Source: Burkholderiales bacterium
GTDB taxonomy: Bacteria > Pseudomonadota > Gammaproteobacteria > Burkholderiales > Casimicrobiaceae
Length of the DNA stretch: 64,000 nucleotides
NCBI GenBank assembly: GCA_031270015.1
Contig: JAISYH010000032.1
Span: 22,059 to 86,058 of the forward strand
Direction of reading: 5' to 3'
Under the pieces are notes generated by a model. The model saw only the letters and a list, made by a program, of their open reading frames with translations. It ran no database searches and was not told the DNA's origin. Positions 49,701-57,563 of the stretch are shown here, piece by piece; the first letter of the stretch is position 1; each line of letters starts with the position of its first letter. Position numbers and translations under genes: made by a program.

Positions 49701-50477
49701 ATGCCTGATATTCATCCTACGGCACAGGTCGATGTGCGCGCTGAACTGGCGAGCGATGTCGAAGTCGGCGCTTTCTCTGTGATCGGTCCCCATGTCGTGA
49801 TCGATTCGGGAACGAAAATCGCGCCTCATGTCGTACTGACCGGACGCACGCGCATCGGGAAAAACAACCGTATTTTTCAATTCGCTTCCATCGGCGATAT
49901 TTCGCAAGACAAGAAATACCACGGCGAAGACGTTACTACGACCATTGGTGATGGCAACACGATCCGCGAATGCGTCACCATCAATGCCGGAACGGTACAA
50001 GATAGGGGCGATACACGCATTGGTGACGATAATTGGATATTAGCTTATACGCACATCGCGCACGATTGTGTTGTTGGCAATCACACTGTTTTCTCTAATG
50101 TCGCGCAGCTTGCTGGTCACGTCCATATCGGCGACTATGCGACGATGGGCGGCATGTGTGCCATACATCAATTTTGTCGGATCGGCGCCCATGCGATGAT
50201 TGGTGGCGGCACGATGGTGTTGCAAGATGTGCCGCCGTACGTTACCGTATTCGGTCATCTTGCCAAACCCAGCGGAATCAACAGCGAAGGATTGCGGCGC
50301 AGAGGATTTTCCAAAGAAGCCATCCTTGCGATCAAGCGCGCTTACAAAACGCTATATCGAAACGGGCTGACGCTTGCCGAAGCTCGCGCGCAAATCGCCG
50401 CAGAAGCCGATACCGAATCAGTGTTACAAATTCTACTTGAGTTCATCAGCGCAGAAGGACGTGGAATTGTTCGTTGA
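49701..50477 (+). CDS. lpxA: UDP-N-acetylglucosamine O-acyltransferase
   Basis: LpxA adds the first 3-hydroxyacyl chain to UDP-GlcNAc, starting lipid A synthesis. The 258-residue product begins IHPTAQVDVRAELASDVEVG and is a left-handed beta-helix of hexapeptide repeats. The catalytic His lies in AYTHIAHDCVVGN, with conserved GGMCAIHQFCRIG and a helical C-terminus. It starts 1 bp after the fabZ stop. lpxB, the usual next gene, is not present; bioY follows. Confidence 0.97.
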   Translation: MPDIHPTAQVDVRAELASDVEVGAFSVIGPHVVIDSGTKIAPHVVLTGRTRIGKNNRIFQFASIGDISQDKKYHGEDVTTTIGDGNTIRECVTINAGTVQDRGDTRIGDDNWILAYTHIAHDCVVGNHTVFSNVAQLAGHVHIGDYATMGGMCAIHQFCRIGAHAMIGGGTMVLQDVPPYVTVFGHLAKPSGINSEGLRRRGFSKEAILAIKRAYKTLYRNGLTLAEARAQIAAEADTESVLQILLEFISAEGRGIVR

Positions 50478-50523
50478 CTGGCGCGGCAGGGAATGATGCT
50501 GTATCTGGCACGGTGTGGATGGG

Positions 50524-50529
50524 GTATAA
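50524..50529 (+). promoter_or_regulatory. -10 element upstream of bioY
   Basis: A perfect TATAAT lies at 50524-50529, 40 bp before the bioY start. No good -35 is seen at 16-18 bp. It suggests bioY has its own promoter rather than relying only on the lpx operon. Confidence 0.45.
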
Positions 50530-50568
50530 TGTAACATTCGCATTGAATGATTTTTTTTGGGGCAACCA

Positions 50569-51162
50569 ATGATTTTCTCGAACGTTCAACATTCTTCTTT
50601 ATTGCAAGCGTTTTTTCCAAAAATTGATACCAACCTGCTGCGAAAAGCATTGATCGTGATTGCCGGATCGCTGGCGCTCACTATTTCCGCCAAAATCAAC
50701 CTTTTTCTGGGACCCGTCCCGTTCACGATGCAGACTTACGTCGTGATGGTTTTGGCTGTGTTGCTTGGCGCGCGTTTGGCGTCGGCTTCGGTGATTTTGT
50801 ACATCGCCGAAGGATTGGCGGGTTTGCCGGTATTCGCGGCTGGCGGTGGAATCGCTTATCTTTTCGCGCCATCGTTCGGTTTTATCATCGGTTTTTTGGC
50901 GGCGACGATGTTCATCGGCTATCTGACACAGCGCGGGGCAGGGCGGACATTGTTGAGCAGCTTCGTAATCATGTCGATAGGTCATGCGCTATTATTTGTT
51001 TTCGGGCTTGCCTGGCTTGCCGGTGAATTTGGCATTGAAAAAGCGTATTGGATAGGTTTGCATCCTTTCTGGCTGATGTCGGTTGTGAAAACCGTTCTCG
51101 CTGCATTGACTGTCGCGGCGGCGTGGCGATTACAAGCACGGCTTGCCCGCAAACGCGCGTAA
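50569..51162 (+). CDS. bioY: Biotin transporter S component BioY
   Basis: BioY is the membrane-embedded biotin-binding component of an ECF-type transporter, and can work alone in some bacteria. The product has 197 residues and about six helices. The family motifs are SAKINLFLGPVPFTMQT, VLLGARLASASV, AEGLAGLPVFAAGGG and LFAPSFGFIIGFLAA. ATG 50569 is used; an upstream in-frame TTG is less likely. No bioMN energising genes are adjacent. Terminator-like structures follow it. Confidence 0.93.
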   Translation: MIFSNVQHSSLLQAFFPKIDTNLLRKALIVIAGSLALTISAKINLFLGPVPFTMQTYVVMVLAVLLGARLASASVILYIAEGLAGLPVFAAGGGIAYLFAPSFGFIIGFLAATMFIGYLTQRGAGRTLLSSFVIMSIGHALLFVFGLAWLAGEFGIEKAYWIGLHPFWLMSVVKTVLAALTVAAAWRLQARLARKRA

Positions 51163-51179
51163 ATCTTTCATTCGTGGCA

Positions 51180-51206
51180 CGCGGAAAATCCGCGCGCCGT
51201 TTTTTT
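51180..51206 (+). terminator. Rho-independent terminator-like element after bioY
   Basis: A 6-bp stem (51180-51185 with 51189-51194) and a short G/C-rich stretch are followed by a run of seven T (51200-51206), shortly after the bioY stop. The stem is short, but the T run is clear. Confidence 0.45.
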
Positions 51207-51252
51207 GCATTGCCAATAATAACAATCAAAGATTGAAACAGCAAGTTTGAAA

Positions 51253-51284
51253 AAACGCCCTTGCGTGTTCACGCAAGGGCGTTT
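51253..51284. terminator. Bidirectional terminator between bioY and the secreted-protein gene
   Basis: The arms at 51253-51266 and 51271-51284 form a perfect 14-bp stem around a GTTC loop, with A-rich and T-rich bases on both flanks. It lies between two convergent genes, the classic position of a two-way terminator. Confidence 0.85.
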
Positions 51285-51307
51285 CATTTACGGCTTACGG
51301 CGATATT

Positions 51308-52705
51308 TTAGCGACGCTCCCGGCTACGCAAACCATGAACCGCCGTCAGCAAGCCGAGCAGCGCGGCTAACGCGGCTAGACCGATAACGTTGATCGCGGG
51401 AATGGGCGTCACTATTTTCAATTGACGAACAGTGAGCGTTCTTTGTGTTGATAAGATTTGCGAAAGTCCGCTGCTTAGTCCGCTAAACATGCCGGTATAA
51501 GCTCCCGGAGTCGCGGAGGTCACGTCAATGGATAACGTACATGCGGCGGGAGAATCTGTCGAGCTGGCGACGCCTAGAACGATATTATCGAAGATCAGAT
51601 CATTGCCCGAGATAATCGCCGGTGCCGAACAAGTGTTCGAAATTGTGCCGACATAAGATATGTCGGCGGGCAAATGATATGTGCCGTCGAGGGTGGTGGT
51701 TGCCGCGCTCGTATCATAGTTGGCAAAAGTAATCATCAGCGTACTCGCGCCATTGACGGAAATGTTTTGCGGCGAGAACGCTTCGCTTACGACAGCGGAC
51801 GCGCCATACGGCTGACCGGTAATCACCTGGTAAGCGGTTGAGCCTAGCGGTATCGTCCACTGCACCGCGATAGCGTTATCCTCCATGTCCGTTGTCGTTA
51901 CCGAATTATTCAGGTCTCCCGTAGAGCTGTCATAAATTAATTTCGGAATGTTATTGACCCAATAACTTGAGTAATAGTGATCCCAAAGGGGTGAACCGGA
52001 GTTGGATTGTAATCCTTGCAATACGCCGGGGCGGGTGACGCCGATGAAGTCGGGAATACCTGTCGTATTGCCAGGAGTGGTTCTGGCAATGGGGTATCCC
52101 GAATCGTCGCCCGCCAGAAAGGTATCGATGTACCAGTAAAGTTTATATTGACGTGTCGGATCGAGCCCGGACAGATCGATCTTGCGCATAAAAAAAGGAT
52201 CGGGCACGACGTAAGTGTCGGTAATCGTGACCTGTACGGTGTTATCAGGCGCGGGCGGACTGAGGACTGTGACGACAACATATGGGTCATCGACAGTTCC
52301 CGTACCCGAAACAGCGGATTGCGATACTTGAGTAAAAACGTCCGTGCGATAGCCGGTGCCATCATCTGCGTTATGGTATATACGTTTGTCAACGCCATCA
52401 TCGATCCGCAAAATGATGCTGTTGTACATACCCCCGCTTTGTGGCGTACCGTATCCGGCGCATCCGGGGGTATCGCAACCACTGTACATCTGGGGGTATA
52501 CCCCATCAACAGCGGAACTGGGTGTACTCCAACCGGCGACTTGCACCTGGCTATTGCTGCCGATGTAAACGCGCAATCCGTCGGTATTCGATGTGCCGCC
52601 CGTATCGTTGAGGATAACCATCGTATCGGCTCCTCCCGCCCACACCGTAATGAAATGGAACAATAAGAAGATCGTTAGAATGCTACGCAAGAGATTCTTC
52701 ATCAT
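51308..52705 (-). CDS. Secreted protein with IPTL-CTERM-like C-terminus (paralog 1)
   Basis: I do not recognise a catalytic domain. From ATG 52705 the 465-residue product has a signal peptide (ILTIFLLFHFITVWA) and a long beta-rich extracytoplasmic region (DGLRVYIGSNSQVQ, PFFMRKIDLSGLDPT). The C-terminal tripartite tail has PIPAIN, a hydrophobic helix (IGLAALAALLGLL) and basic residues (RSRERR). That order matches IPTL-CTERM sorting tails, here in a variant form. Its neighbour at 52979 is clearly homologous along the whole length. The ribosome binding site is weak, unlike the paralog's. Confidence 0.72.
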   Translation of the reverse strand: MMKNLLRSILTIFLLFHFITVWAGGADTMVILNDTGGTSNTDGLRVYIGSNSQVQVAGWSTPSSAVDGVYPQMYSGCDTPGCAGYGTPQSGGMYNSIILRIDDGVDKRIYHNADDGTGYRTDVFTQVSQSAVSGTGTVDDPYVVVTVLSPPAPDNTVQVTITDTYVVPDPFFMRKIDLSGLDPTRQYKLYWYIDTFLAGDDSGYPIARTTPGNTTGIPDFIGVTRPGVLQGLQSNSGSPLWDHYYSSYWVNNIPKLIYDSSTGDLNNSVTTTDMEDNAIAVQWTIPLGSTAYQVITGQPYGASAVVSEAFSPQNISVNGASTLMITFANYDTSAATTTLDGTYHLPADISYVGTISNTCSAPAIISGNDLIFDNIVLGVASSTDSPAACTLSIDVTSATPGAYTGMFSGLSSGLSQILSTQRTLTVRQLKIVTPIPAINVIGLAALAALLGLLTAVHGLRSRERR

Positions 52706-52952
52706 AATTTTTCTATTTAATTTTTCTATTGATTGGTAATCAATAGATATTGCCTTCACTATATAAAATTAACAGAGAACATTTCTGAACTGAGAAGACA
52801 TAAATTATACGTGATTAGGCATAATATCTCGATGACCACTTCACGGCTTGTGGCGCAAAAGTTTTTCATGCCATTTGGTTGATGTGGATGTTTGCGATAA
52901 CACAGACTACCGAGCAGCATTTCTTGAGGAAAATGCCGCTCGATTAGTCAAA

Positions 52953-52978
52953 TCGCGCCAAATGAAAAGAAGCTCGTC
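52953..52978. repeat. 26-bp direct repeat, copy A (flank of the duplicated gene)
   Basis: This 26-base stretch just outside the paralog-2 stop matches 54816-54841 at 22 of 26 positions, in the same orientation. It suggests that the duplication covered flanking DNA as well as the gene. Confidence 0.5.
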
Positions 52979-54433
52979 TTAGCAACGTTTTCTACCACGC
53001 AAACCATGAACCGCCGCCAGCAAGCCGAGCAGCGCGGCTAACGCAGCCAGACCGATAGCGTTGATCGCGGGAATGGGCGTCACCATTTTCAATTGGAGGA
53101 CAGTGAGCGTTCTTTGCGGTGATAAAGTTCGTGAAAGCCCGCTGCTTAAACCGTCAACTGTGCCAGTATAAACTCCCGGAATCGCGGAGGTCACAGTAAT
53201 GGAAATCTCGCACGTCTCTGGAGAATCTGGCGAACTGGCAGGCAGTAGGGCGATATCTTCGAAGATCAAATCATTGCCCGAAACAGTCGCCGTCGATCCA
53301 TTGCAAGTGTTCGCAATAATCGCGCCCACGTAAGACAGGTCGGCGGGTAAATGATATACGCTATCGAGAGGGGAAGTCGTTGCTATTCCGGTATCATAGT
53401 TGGCAAAAGTAATCGTCAGAACACTGGTCTCATCGACGAAGATGCTTTGCGGCAAAAACGCTTCGCTCATGATTGCGGATGAACCATACGACTGTCCGGT
53501 ATTTACCTGATAATCGGTTAAGCCTGGCGGTATCGTCCATTGTACCGCGATGGCGTTGTCCTCTTCGACTGACGTCGTTACCGAATTATCCAAGTCCCCT
53601 CCAGCCGCATCATAGATTAGCTTCAGAGGATGATTGCCGATATTATTGACTTTCCATGCGCTTGAATAATGGTGATCCCAAAGCACTGCGCCGGCGGCGG
53701 TCTGTATTCCTTGCAATACACCGGGGCGGGTGACGCCGATGAAGTCTGGAATACCCGTCATATTTCCGGGGGTAATTTGGGTAAAGGGGAATCCCGCATC
53801 GTTGCCAGCAAGATAGGTATCGATGAACCAGTAAAGTTTGTACTGGTATGTCGGATCAAGCCCGGACAAGTCGATCTTGCGCATAAAAAAGGGATCGGGC
53901 ACGACATAAGTATCGGTGATCGTGACCTGTACGGCGTTGTCAGGCGCGGGCGGACTGAGAACAGTGACGACAACATATGGATCGGCGGCAGTTCCCGTAC
54001 CCGAAACGCCGGTTTGCGATACTTGCGTAAAAAGAGCGGTGCGATAATCGGGATCAGCGGAGTTATGATCTGCGTTATGGTATACACGATAAGCGCTGCC
54101 ATCATCGACCCGCAAAACGACGCTATTGTGCAGCCTCTCGGCGAGTACGGCAGAGTTACCTACTGGCTTGGCATATGCGGTGCATCCGGCAGTACCGCAA
54201 CCATTGAACATCTGCGGATATGCCCCGGCAGTAGCGGGCGAACTGGGCGTACTCCAACCGACAGCCTGCACCTGGCTGTTGCTGCCGATGTAAACACGCA
54301 ACCCGTCGGCGTTTGATGTGCCGCCTGTTGGATTAATGATAACTTGTGTGTTGGCTCCTCCCGCCCACACCGTAATGACATTGAACAATAAAAAGATCGT
54401 TAGGATGATACGCAAGAAATTCTTCATCATCAT
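52979..54433 (-). CDS. Secreted protein with IPTL-CTERM-like C-terminus (paralog 2)
   Basis: The 484-residue product is a full-length paralog of the gene at 51308. It shares the signal peptide (LTIFLLFNVITVWA), DGLRVYIGSNSQVQ, PFFMRKIDLSGLDPT, the DDP-like VVVTVLSPPAPDN segment and the C-terminal PIPAIN plus hydrophobic helix plus RGRKRC. The differences are small insertions near residues 95-110 and 265-275. AGGAGAA directly upstream of ATG 54433 is a strong ribosome binding site. The function is unknown. The variant IPTL-CTERM tail suggests envelope sorting or anchoring. Confidence 0.75.
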   Translation of the reverse strand: MMMKNFLRIILTIFLLFNVITVWAGGANTQVIINPTGGTSNADGLRVYIGSNSQVQAVGWSTPSSPATAGAYPQMFNGCGTAGCTAYAKPVGNSAVLAERLHNSVVLRVDDGSAYRVYHNADHNSADPDYRTALFTQVSQTGVSGTGTAADPYVVVTVLSPPAPDNAVQVTITDTYVVPDPFFMRKIDLSGLDPTYQYKLYWFIDTYLAGNDAGFPFTQITPGNMTGIPDFIGVTRPGVLQGIQTAAGAVLWDHHYSSAWKVNNIGNHPLKLIYDAAGGDLDNSVTTSVEEDNAIAVQWTIPPGLTDYQVNTGQSYGSSAIMSEAFLPQSIFVDETSVLTITFANYDTGIATTSPLDSVYHLPADLSYVGAIIANTCNGSTATVSGNDLIFEDIALLPASSPDSPETCEISITVTSAIPGVYTGTVDGLSSGLSRTLSPQRTLTVLQLKMVTPIPAINAIGLAALAALLGLLAAVHGLRGRKRC

Positions 54434-54815
54434 TTCTCCTACTTGGTAAGAAATACATATAAGGATGCGCTCCTCTTGTTTTCATTGCGGCAACACGAAT
54501 ACCCAAAGCAAATGGGTTCATTTCGCATAAGAAGAAACATTCGAAGTGTATAAATATGCTACCTCTGTAATGGAAATTTAGCAAAGAATATTTTTAATTG
54601 ATAACACAGGTTGTAATTGATCAAGCATAATGGTTTAATGATTTTTTCATAGTTTGTCGTGTAGATGTTTTGCGCGTCATTTGGGCAGAGCGGATATATT
54701 CGGTGATGCGCTACCAAACGGCATTTTCAAGCAGAATGGTTGATCGACTAAACCAAAATAGCGCAGTAATGACTTCGATCAATAAAGAATATCAAGTGTT
54801 GTAATTATGTCAGTT

Positions 54816-54841
54816 TCGCGTCAAGTGAAAAGCAGCTCATC
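54816..54841. repeat. 26-bp direct repeat, copy B
   Basis: It matches 52953-52978 at 22 of 26 positions and lies about 380 bp upstream of the paralog-2 start. In copy A the repeat abuts the 3' end of a paralog, so copy B may mark where another copy once ended. Confidence 0.5.
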
Positions 54842-55039
54842 GACTTTTTCAATTTCTAAAACGCAGAAATTCAAATTTGATCGGATAGCTTCTTCGTTTC
54901 GAAGAGTTTGTTTGGTACATGTCAAATCAATTTAAGCGCCGAACTTTTCTTACCTCTGAGAAACTTAGGAAAGTTCACAACGACAAGCAACAGGACTTCG
55001 ACGCTGTTTTCCAAAAATCTGCGTCTCGTTAATGCTGTT

Positions 55040-55080
55040 TTAACTTTCCTTGGTAATGATTGGTATAGAGACAATCTCTA
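55040..55080 (+). promoter_or_regulatory. Promoter with overlapping inverted repeat before the PepSY-RR-HK operon
   Basis: TTAACT (55040-55045) and TATAGA (55064-55069), with TGG before the latter, form a plausible extended -10 promoter with an 18-bp spacer. TAGAGA (55066-55071) and TCTCTA (55075-55080) make a perfect 6-bp inverted repeat overlapping the -10 and start site. That is a good place for a repressor or autoregulatory site. Confidence 0.45.
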
Positions 55081-55102
55081 AACACCATTACAGGAGACTC
55101 AT

Positions 55103-55390
55103 ATGAAAAAATATCTGATCATTTCGGCAATTGTCGTTTCTGCAGCGTTCTTCGCCGTTCCCGCGTCTGCTGACGGAGATGGTTTTTATTGCAATAAAGC
55201 GCCCTCAGCCAGCCCTATGGCTCTTTCTTCGTTTTTCCTGAAGTTAGAAAATGAAGGTTATCAGGTGCGAGAGTTCGATTATGAACACAATTGCTATAAA
55301 ATCGAAGGCTACGATACTGCTAAACGCCGTATCAAAGCATACTTCAGCGATATTGACGGATCACTGATCCATACACGACCTGACTTTTGA
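55103..55390 (+). CDS. Periplasmic PepSY-domain protein
   Basis: The 95-residue product has a clear signal peptide (YLIISAIVVSAAFFAVPASA) followed by one compact PepSY-type domain (FFLKLENEGYQVREFDYEH ... AKRRIKAYFSDIDGSL). Two cysteines (CNKAP and NCYKIE) could form a disulfide. Single PepSY proteins often accompany OmpR-type two-component systems and are thought to modulate the sensor in the periplasm. AGGAG precedes ATG 55103. It lies 23 bp upstream of the response regulator. Confidence 0.82.
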   Translation: MKKYLIISAIVVSAAFFAVPASADGDGFYCNKAPSASPMALSSFFLKLENEGYQVREFDYEHNCYKIEGYDTAKRRIKAYFSDIDGSLIHTRPDF

Positions 55391-55413
55391 TCTCATAATG
55401 GATATGAACACTC

Positions 55414-56091
55414 ATGCGCATCTTGCTTCTGGAGGACGACGCGCAAATCGGTGATGGACTTAAAGCCGGACTGAGTCAATATGGTTTTGCGGTTGACTGG
55501 TTCAACGATGGCGTATCTGGACTGAAGGCGCTTGGCGCGGCGCCTTACGATGCGGTTGTGCTTGATCTTGGCTTGCCCGGTCTCGATGGCATGGAGGTGC
55601 TGTCCAAATGGAGACAAACCCGGCAGGATGTGCCTGTGCTCATTCTTACTGCCCGCGACGCGCTAGAGCATCGCGTCGGCGGGCTTAATGCGGGCGCTGA
55701 TGATTATCTGGTGAAACCCTTTGCGCTGAGTGAACTTGTTGCTCGTCTCAATGCGTTGATTCGGCGGAGATACGGGAAAGCTTCCGTGACGCTGACCTGC
55801 GACACGATCAAATTCGATCTCGCTTCGCGTATTGTTACACAAAACGACGTGCCCGTAATGTTGTCCGCACGTGAACTGGCATTGCTCGAACTATTCATGC
55901 AGAACAAGGGGCGTGTATTGCTGCGCGAAATGATTATTGAAAAGCTGTACAACTGGGAAAGTGAAATCGACAGTAATATTGTTGATGTGTACATTCATCA
56001 TCTACGGCGCAAACTAGGGATCCATGTTATTCGGACAGTACGTGGCGTCGGTTATATACTGGGCGGTGACATACAGAAAGATGTTTCATGA
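55414..56091 (+). CDS. Two-component response regulator, OmpR/PhoB family (QseB/PmrA-like)
   Basis: The 225-residue product has a receiver domain with acidic pocket EDD (7-9), phosphoacceptor Asp51 (VVLDLGLPGLDG) and Lys in LVKPFALSE. A winged-helix DNA-binding domain follows, ending VRTVRGVGYIL. The spacing and the RILLLEDDAQIGDGL start resemble the QseB/PmrA/TctD group. It overlaps the sensor kinase gene by 4 bp (ATGA). Target genes are unknown; autoregulation through the upstream inverted repeat is possible. Confidence 0.94.
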   Translation: MRILLLEDDAQIGDGLKAGLSQYGFAVDWFNDGVSGLKALGAAPYDAVVLDLGLPGLDGMEVLSKWRQTRQDVPVLILTARDALEHRVGGLNAGADDYLVKPFALSELVARLNALIRRRYGKASVTLTCDTIKFDLASRIVTQNDVPVMLSARELALLELFMQNKGRVLLREMIIEKLYNWESEIDSNIVDVYIHHLRRKLGIHVIRTVRGVGYILGGDIQKDVS

Positions 56092-57461
56092 AAAGTCTTC
56101 GTTTGCGACTCAGTCTTTTTTTCGCCTTGGTTGCCATACTTGTCTGGCTGGTCACTTGTGCGATTGCTTATTTTCAGGCGCGCCATAAACTCGATGAATT
56201 ATTCGATACGCAGCAGGTCCTTTTTGCCAAAAGCCTGGCGTATACTAATCTGAGTGCATTATTTCAAAGCGGCTCTTTCAGTTTACCGGAAACGGAATAT
56301 CTTATAACGGAAGGCGACACGGGCGAGGAAGATGATGAAGCGTTGGCTTTCGCCATTTTTTCATCCGATGGGCGAATGCTCATCAACGACGGCGATAAAG
56401 GACGATTTATTCCCTTCAGCGCTTCGATCCAGGGTTTTGCTGAACGGTATTTGGCGGATGAAGATGGGGATGATCTTTGGCGTTTTTTTTATTTGACCGC
56501 TTCGGATGGAAGCGACCGGATTGTCGTCGGGCAAGAGCTGGAGTTCCGACAAGAAATGGCGTTGGACATCATCGCCGGAATGCTTTTGCCTTGGCTGATC
56601 ACGTTGCCGTTGCTATTGATTGCCATCGTCTGGTTGATCGGTCGGGAGTTGTCCTCATTGCGTACAGTTGCGCATGAGTTGCCGGATCGAGAACCCGGAG
56701 ATGCAACGCCGATTGCCGCAGACAGAGTACCTTCTGAAGTGCAGCCGCTTGTACATGCGCTCAACAAACTTTTCCACCACATGTCCGATGCGCTGACACA
56801 TGAGCGTCAGTTTACGGCGAATGCGTCACACGAACTGCGTACACCGCTTTCGGCATTACGTGTTCAGGCGGAAGTCGCGCAGATGGCTGACGATGAAACG
56901 ACACGAATACACGCGCTTGATCAATTCATTATCAGTATTGATCGTACTACGCGCCTGGTCGAACAATTATTGGCGCTGTCCCGACTGGATTCGCTCAAAG
57001 ATATTCAGGAGGTAACGCCCGTCAACTGGTCAGCCATTGTTGACGCCGTTTACGCGAAGACCAGACCGCTGGCGGACGAGCGACAGATTACCTTGCGATT
57101 CGAAGTAGTTTCAACTCCTCCTGAAATGAATGGCAACACCGTATTGTTGACTCTCTTGTTGCGGAATCTGATTGATAACGCGATTCATTATATTCATAAC
57201 GGTGGAGAAGTTACTGTCTACCTTTTGCAACAGGAAATCCGCGTGGTTGACAATGGTCCGGGCGTTGCTCCCGAATACATCAACCGTCTTCAAGAACGTT
57301 TTTTCAGACCGCCCGGGCAGCGGCAAACCGGTAGTGGACTCGGACTATCTATCGCCAAGCGCATTGCGGAATTGCATGGATTCGGCTTTCACGTAGCAAA
57401 CCGTCCGGAGGGCGGATTCAGTGTCGCCATATCTTTTCCATCGCCTTTCAAAAGCGCGTGA
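56088..57461 (+). CDS. Two-component sensor histidine kinase (QseC/PmrB-like)
   Basis: The 457-residue product has two membrane helices (about 10-29 and 160-187) around a periplasmic sensor region of about 130 residues that is rich in acidic residues (TGEEDDEALA, DEDGDDLW). A HAMP-like linker and a dimerisation helix with His248 in NASHELRTPLSAL follow. The ATPase domain has N box LLLRNLIDNAIHY, G1 VVDNGPGV and G2 GSGLGLSIAKRI. The acidic sensor could bind cations, as in PhoQ/PmrB, but this is inference. Confidence 0.93.
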   Translation: MKSLRLRLSLFFALVAILVWLVTCAIAYFQARHKLDELFDTQQVLFAKSLAYTNLSALFQSGSFSLPETEYLITEGDTGEEDDEALAFAIFSSDGRMLINDGDKGRFIPFSASIQGFAERYLADEDGDDLWRFFYLTASDGSDRIVVGQELEFRQEMALDIIAGMLLPWLITLPLLLIAIVWLIGRELSSLRTVAHELPDREPGDATPIAADRVPSEVQPLVHALNKLFHHMSDALTHERQFTANASHELRTPLSALRVQAEVAQMADDETTRIHALDQFIISIDRTTRLVEQLLALSRLDSLKDIQEVTPVNWSAIVDAVYAKTRPLADERQITLRFEVVSTPPEMNGNTVLLTLLLRNLIDNAIHYIHNGGEVTVYLLQQEIRVVDNGPGVAPEYINRLQERFFRPPGQRQTGSGLGLSIAKRIAELHGFGFHVANRPEGGFSVAISFPSPFKSA

Positions 57462-57506
57462 TGGTCATGAATTAAAACCGCGTTCAGTTATTGAGAACCA
57501 CGATAA

Positions 57507-57534
57507 AAAACCCGCTTTACTCAAGCAGGGTTTT
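57507..57534 (+). terminator. Terminator after the sensor kinase gene
   Basis: AAAACCCGCTT and AAGCAGGGTTTT form an 11-bp stem with one bulged A and a five-base loop. The T run at the end and the A run at the start allow termination from both sides. It lies between convergent genes. Confidence 0.75.
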
Positions 57535-57563
57535 GATAATAAAATAATATTTGATTTTGTGGT

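Larger units (their letters stand above)
54434..55102. other. 669-bp intergenic region upstream of paralog 2 and the PepSY gene
   Basis: This AT-rich divergent region has no credible coding frame. It holds copy B of the 26-bp repeat (54816-54841), loose similarity to the shorter spacer 52706-52978, and a promoter with an inverted repeat just before the PepSY gene (55040-55080). It may contain the remains of a further paralog copy, but no protein similarity is left that I can see. Confidence 0.5.

Noticed and set aside
54333..54584. Minus-strand open frame of 83 codons upstream of paralog 2
   Set aside because: It overlaps the start of paralog 2, which has a strong ribosome binding site, and encodes no recognisable protein.
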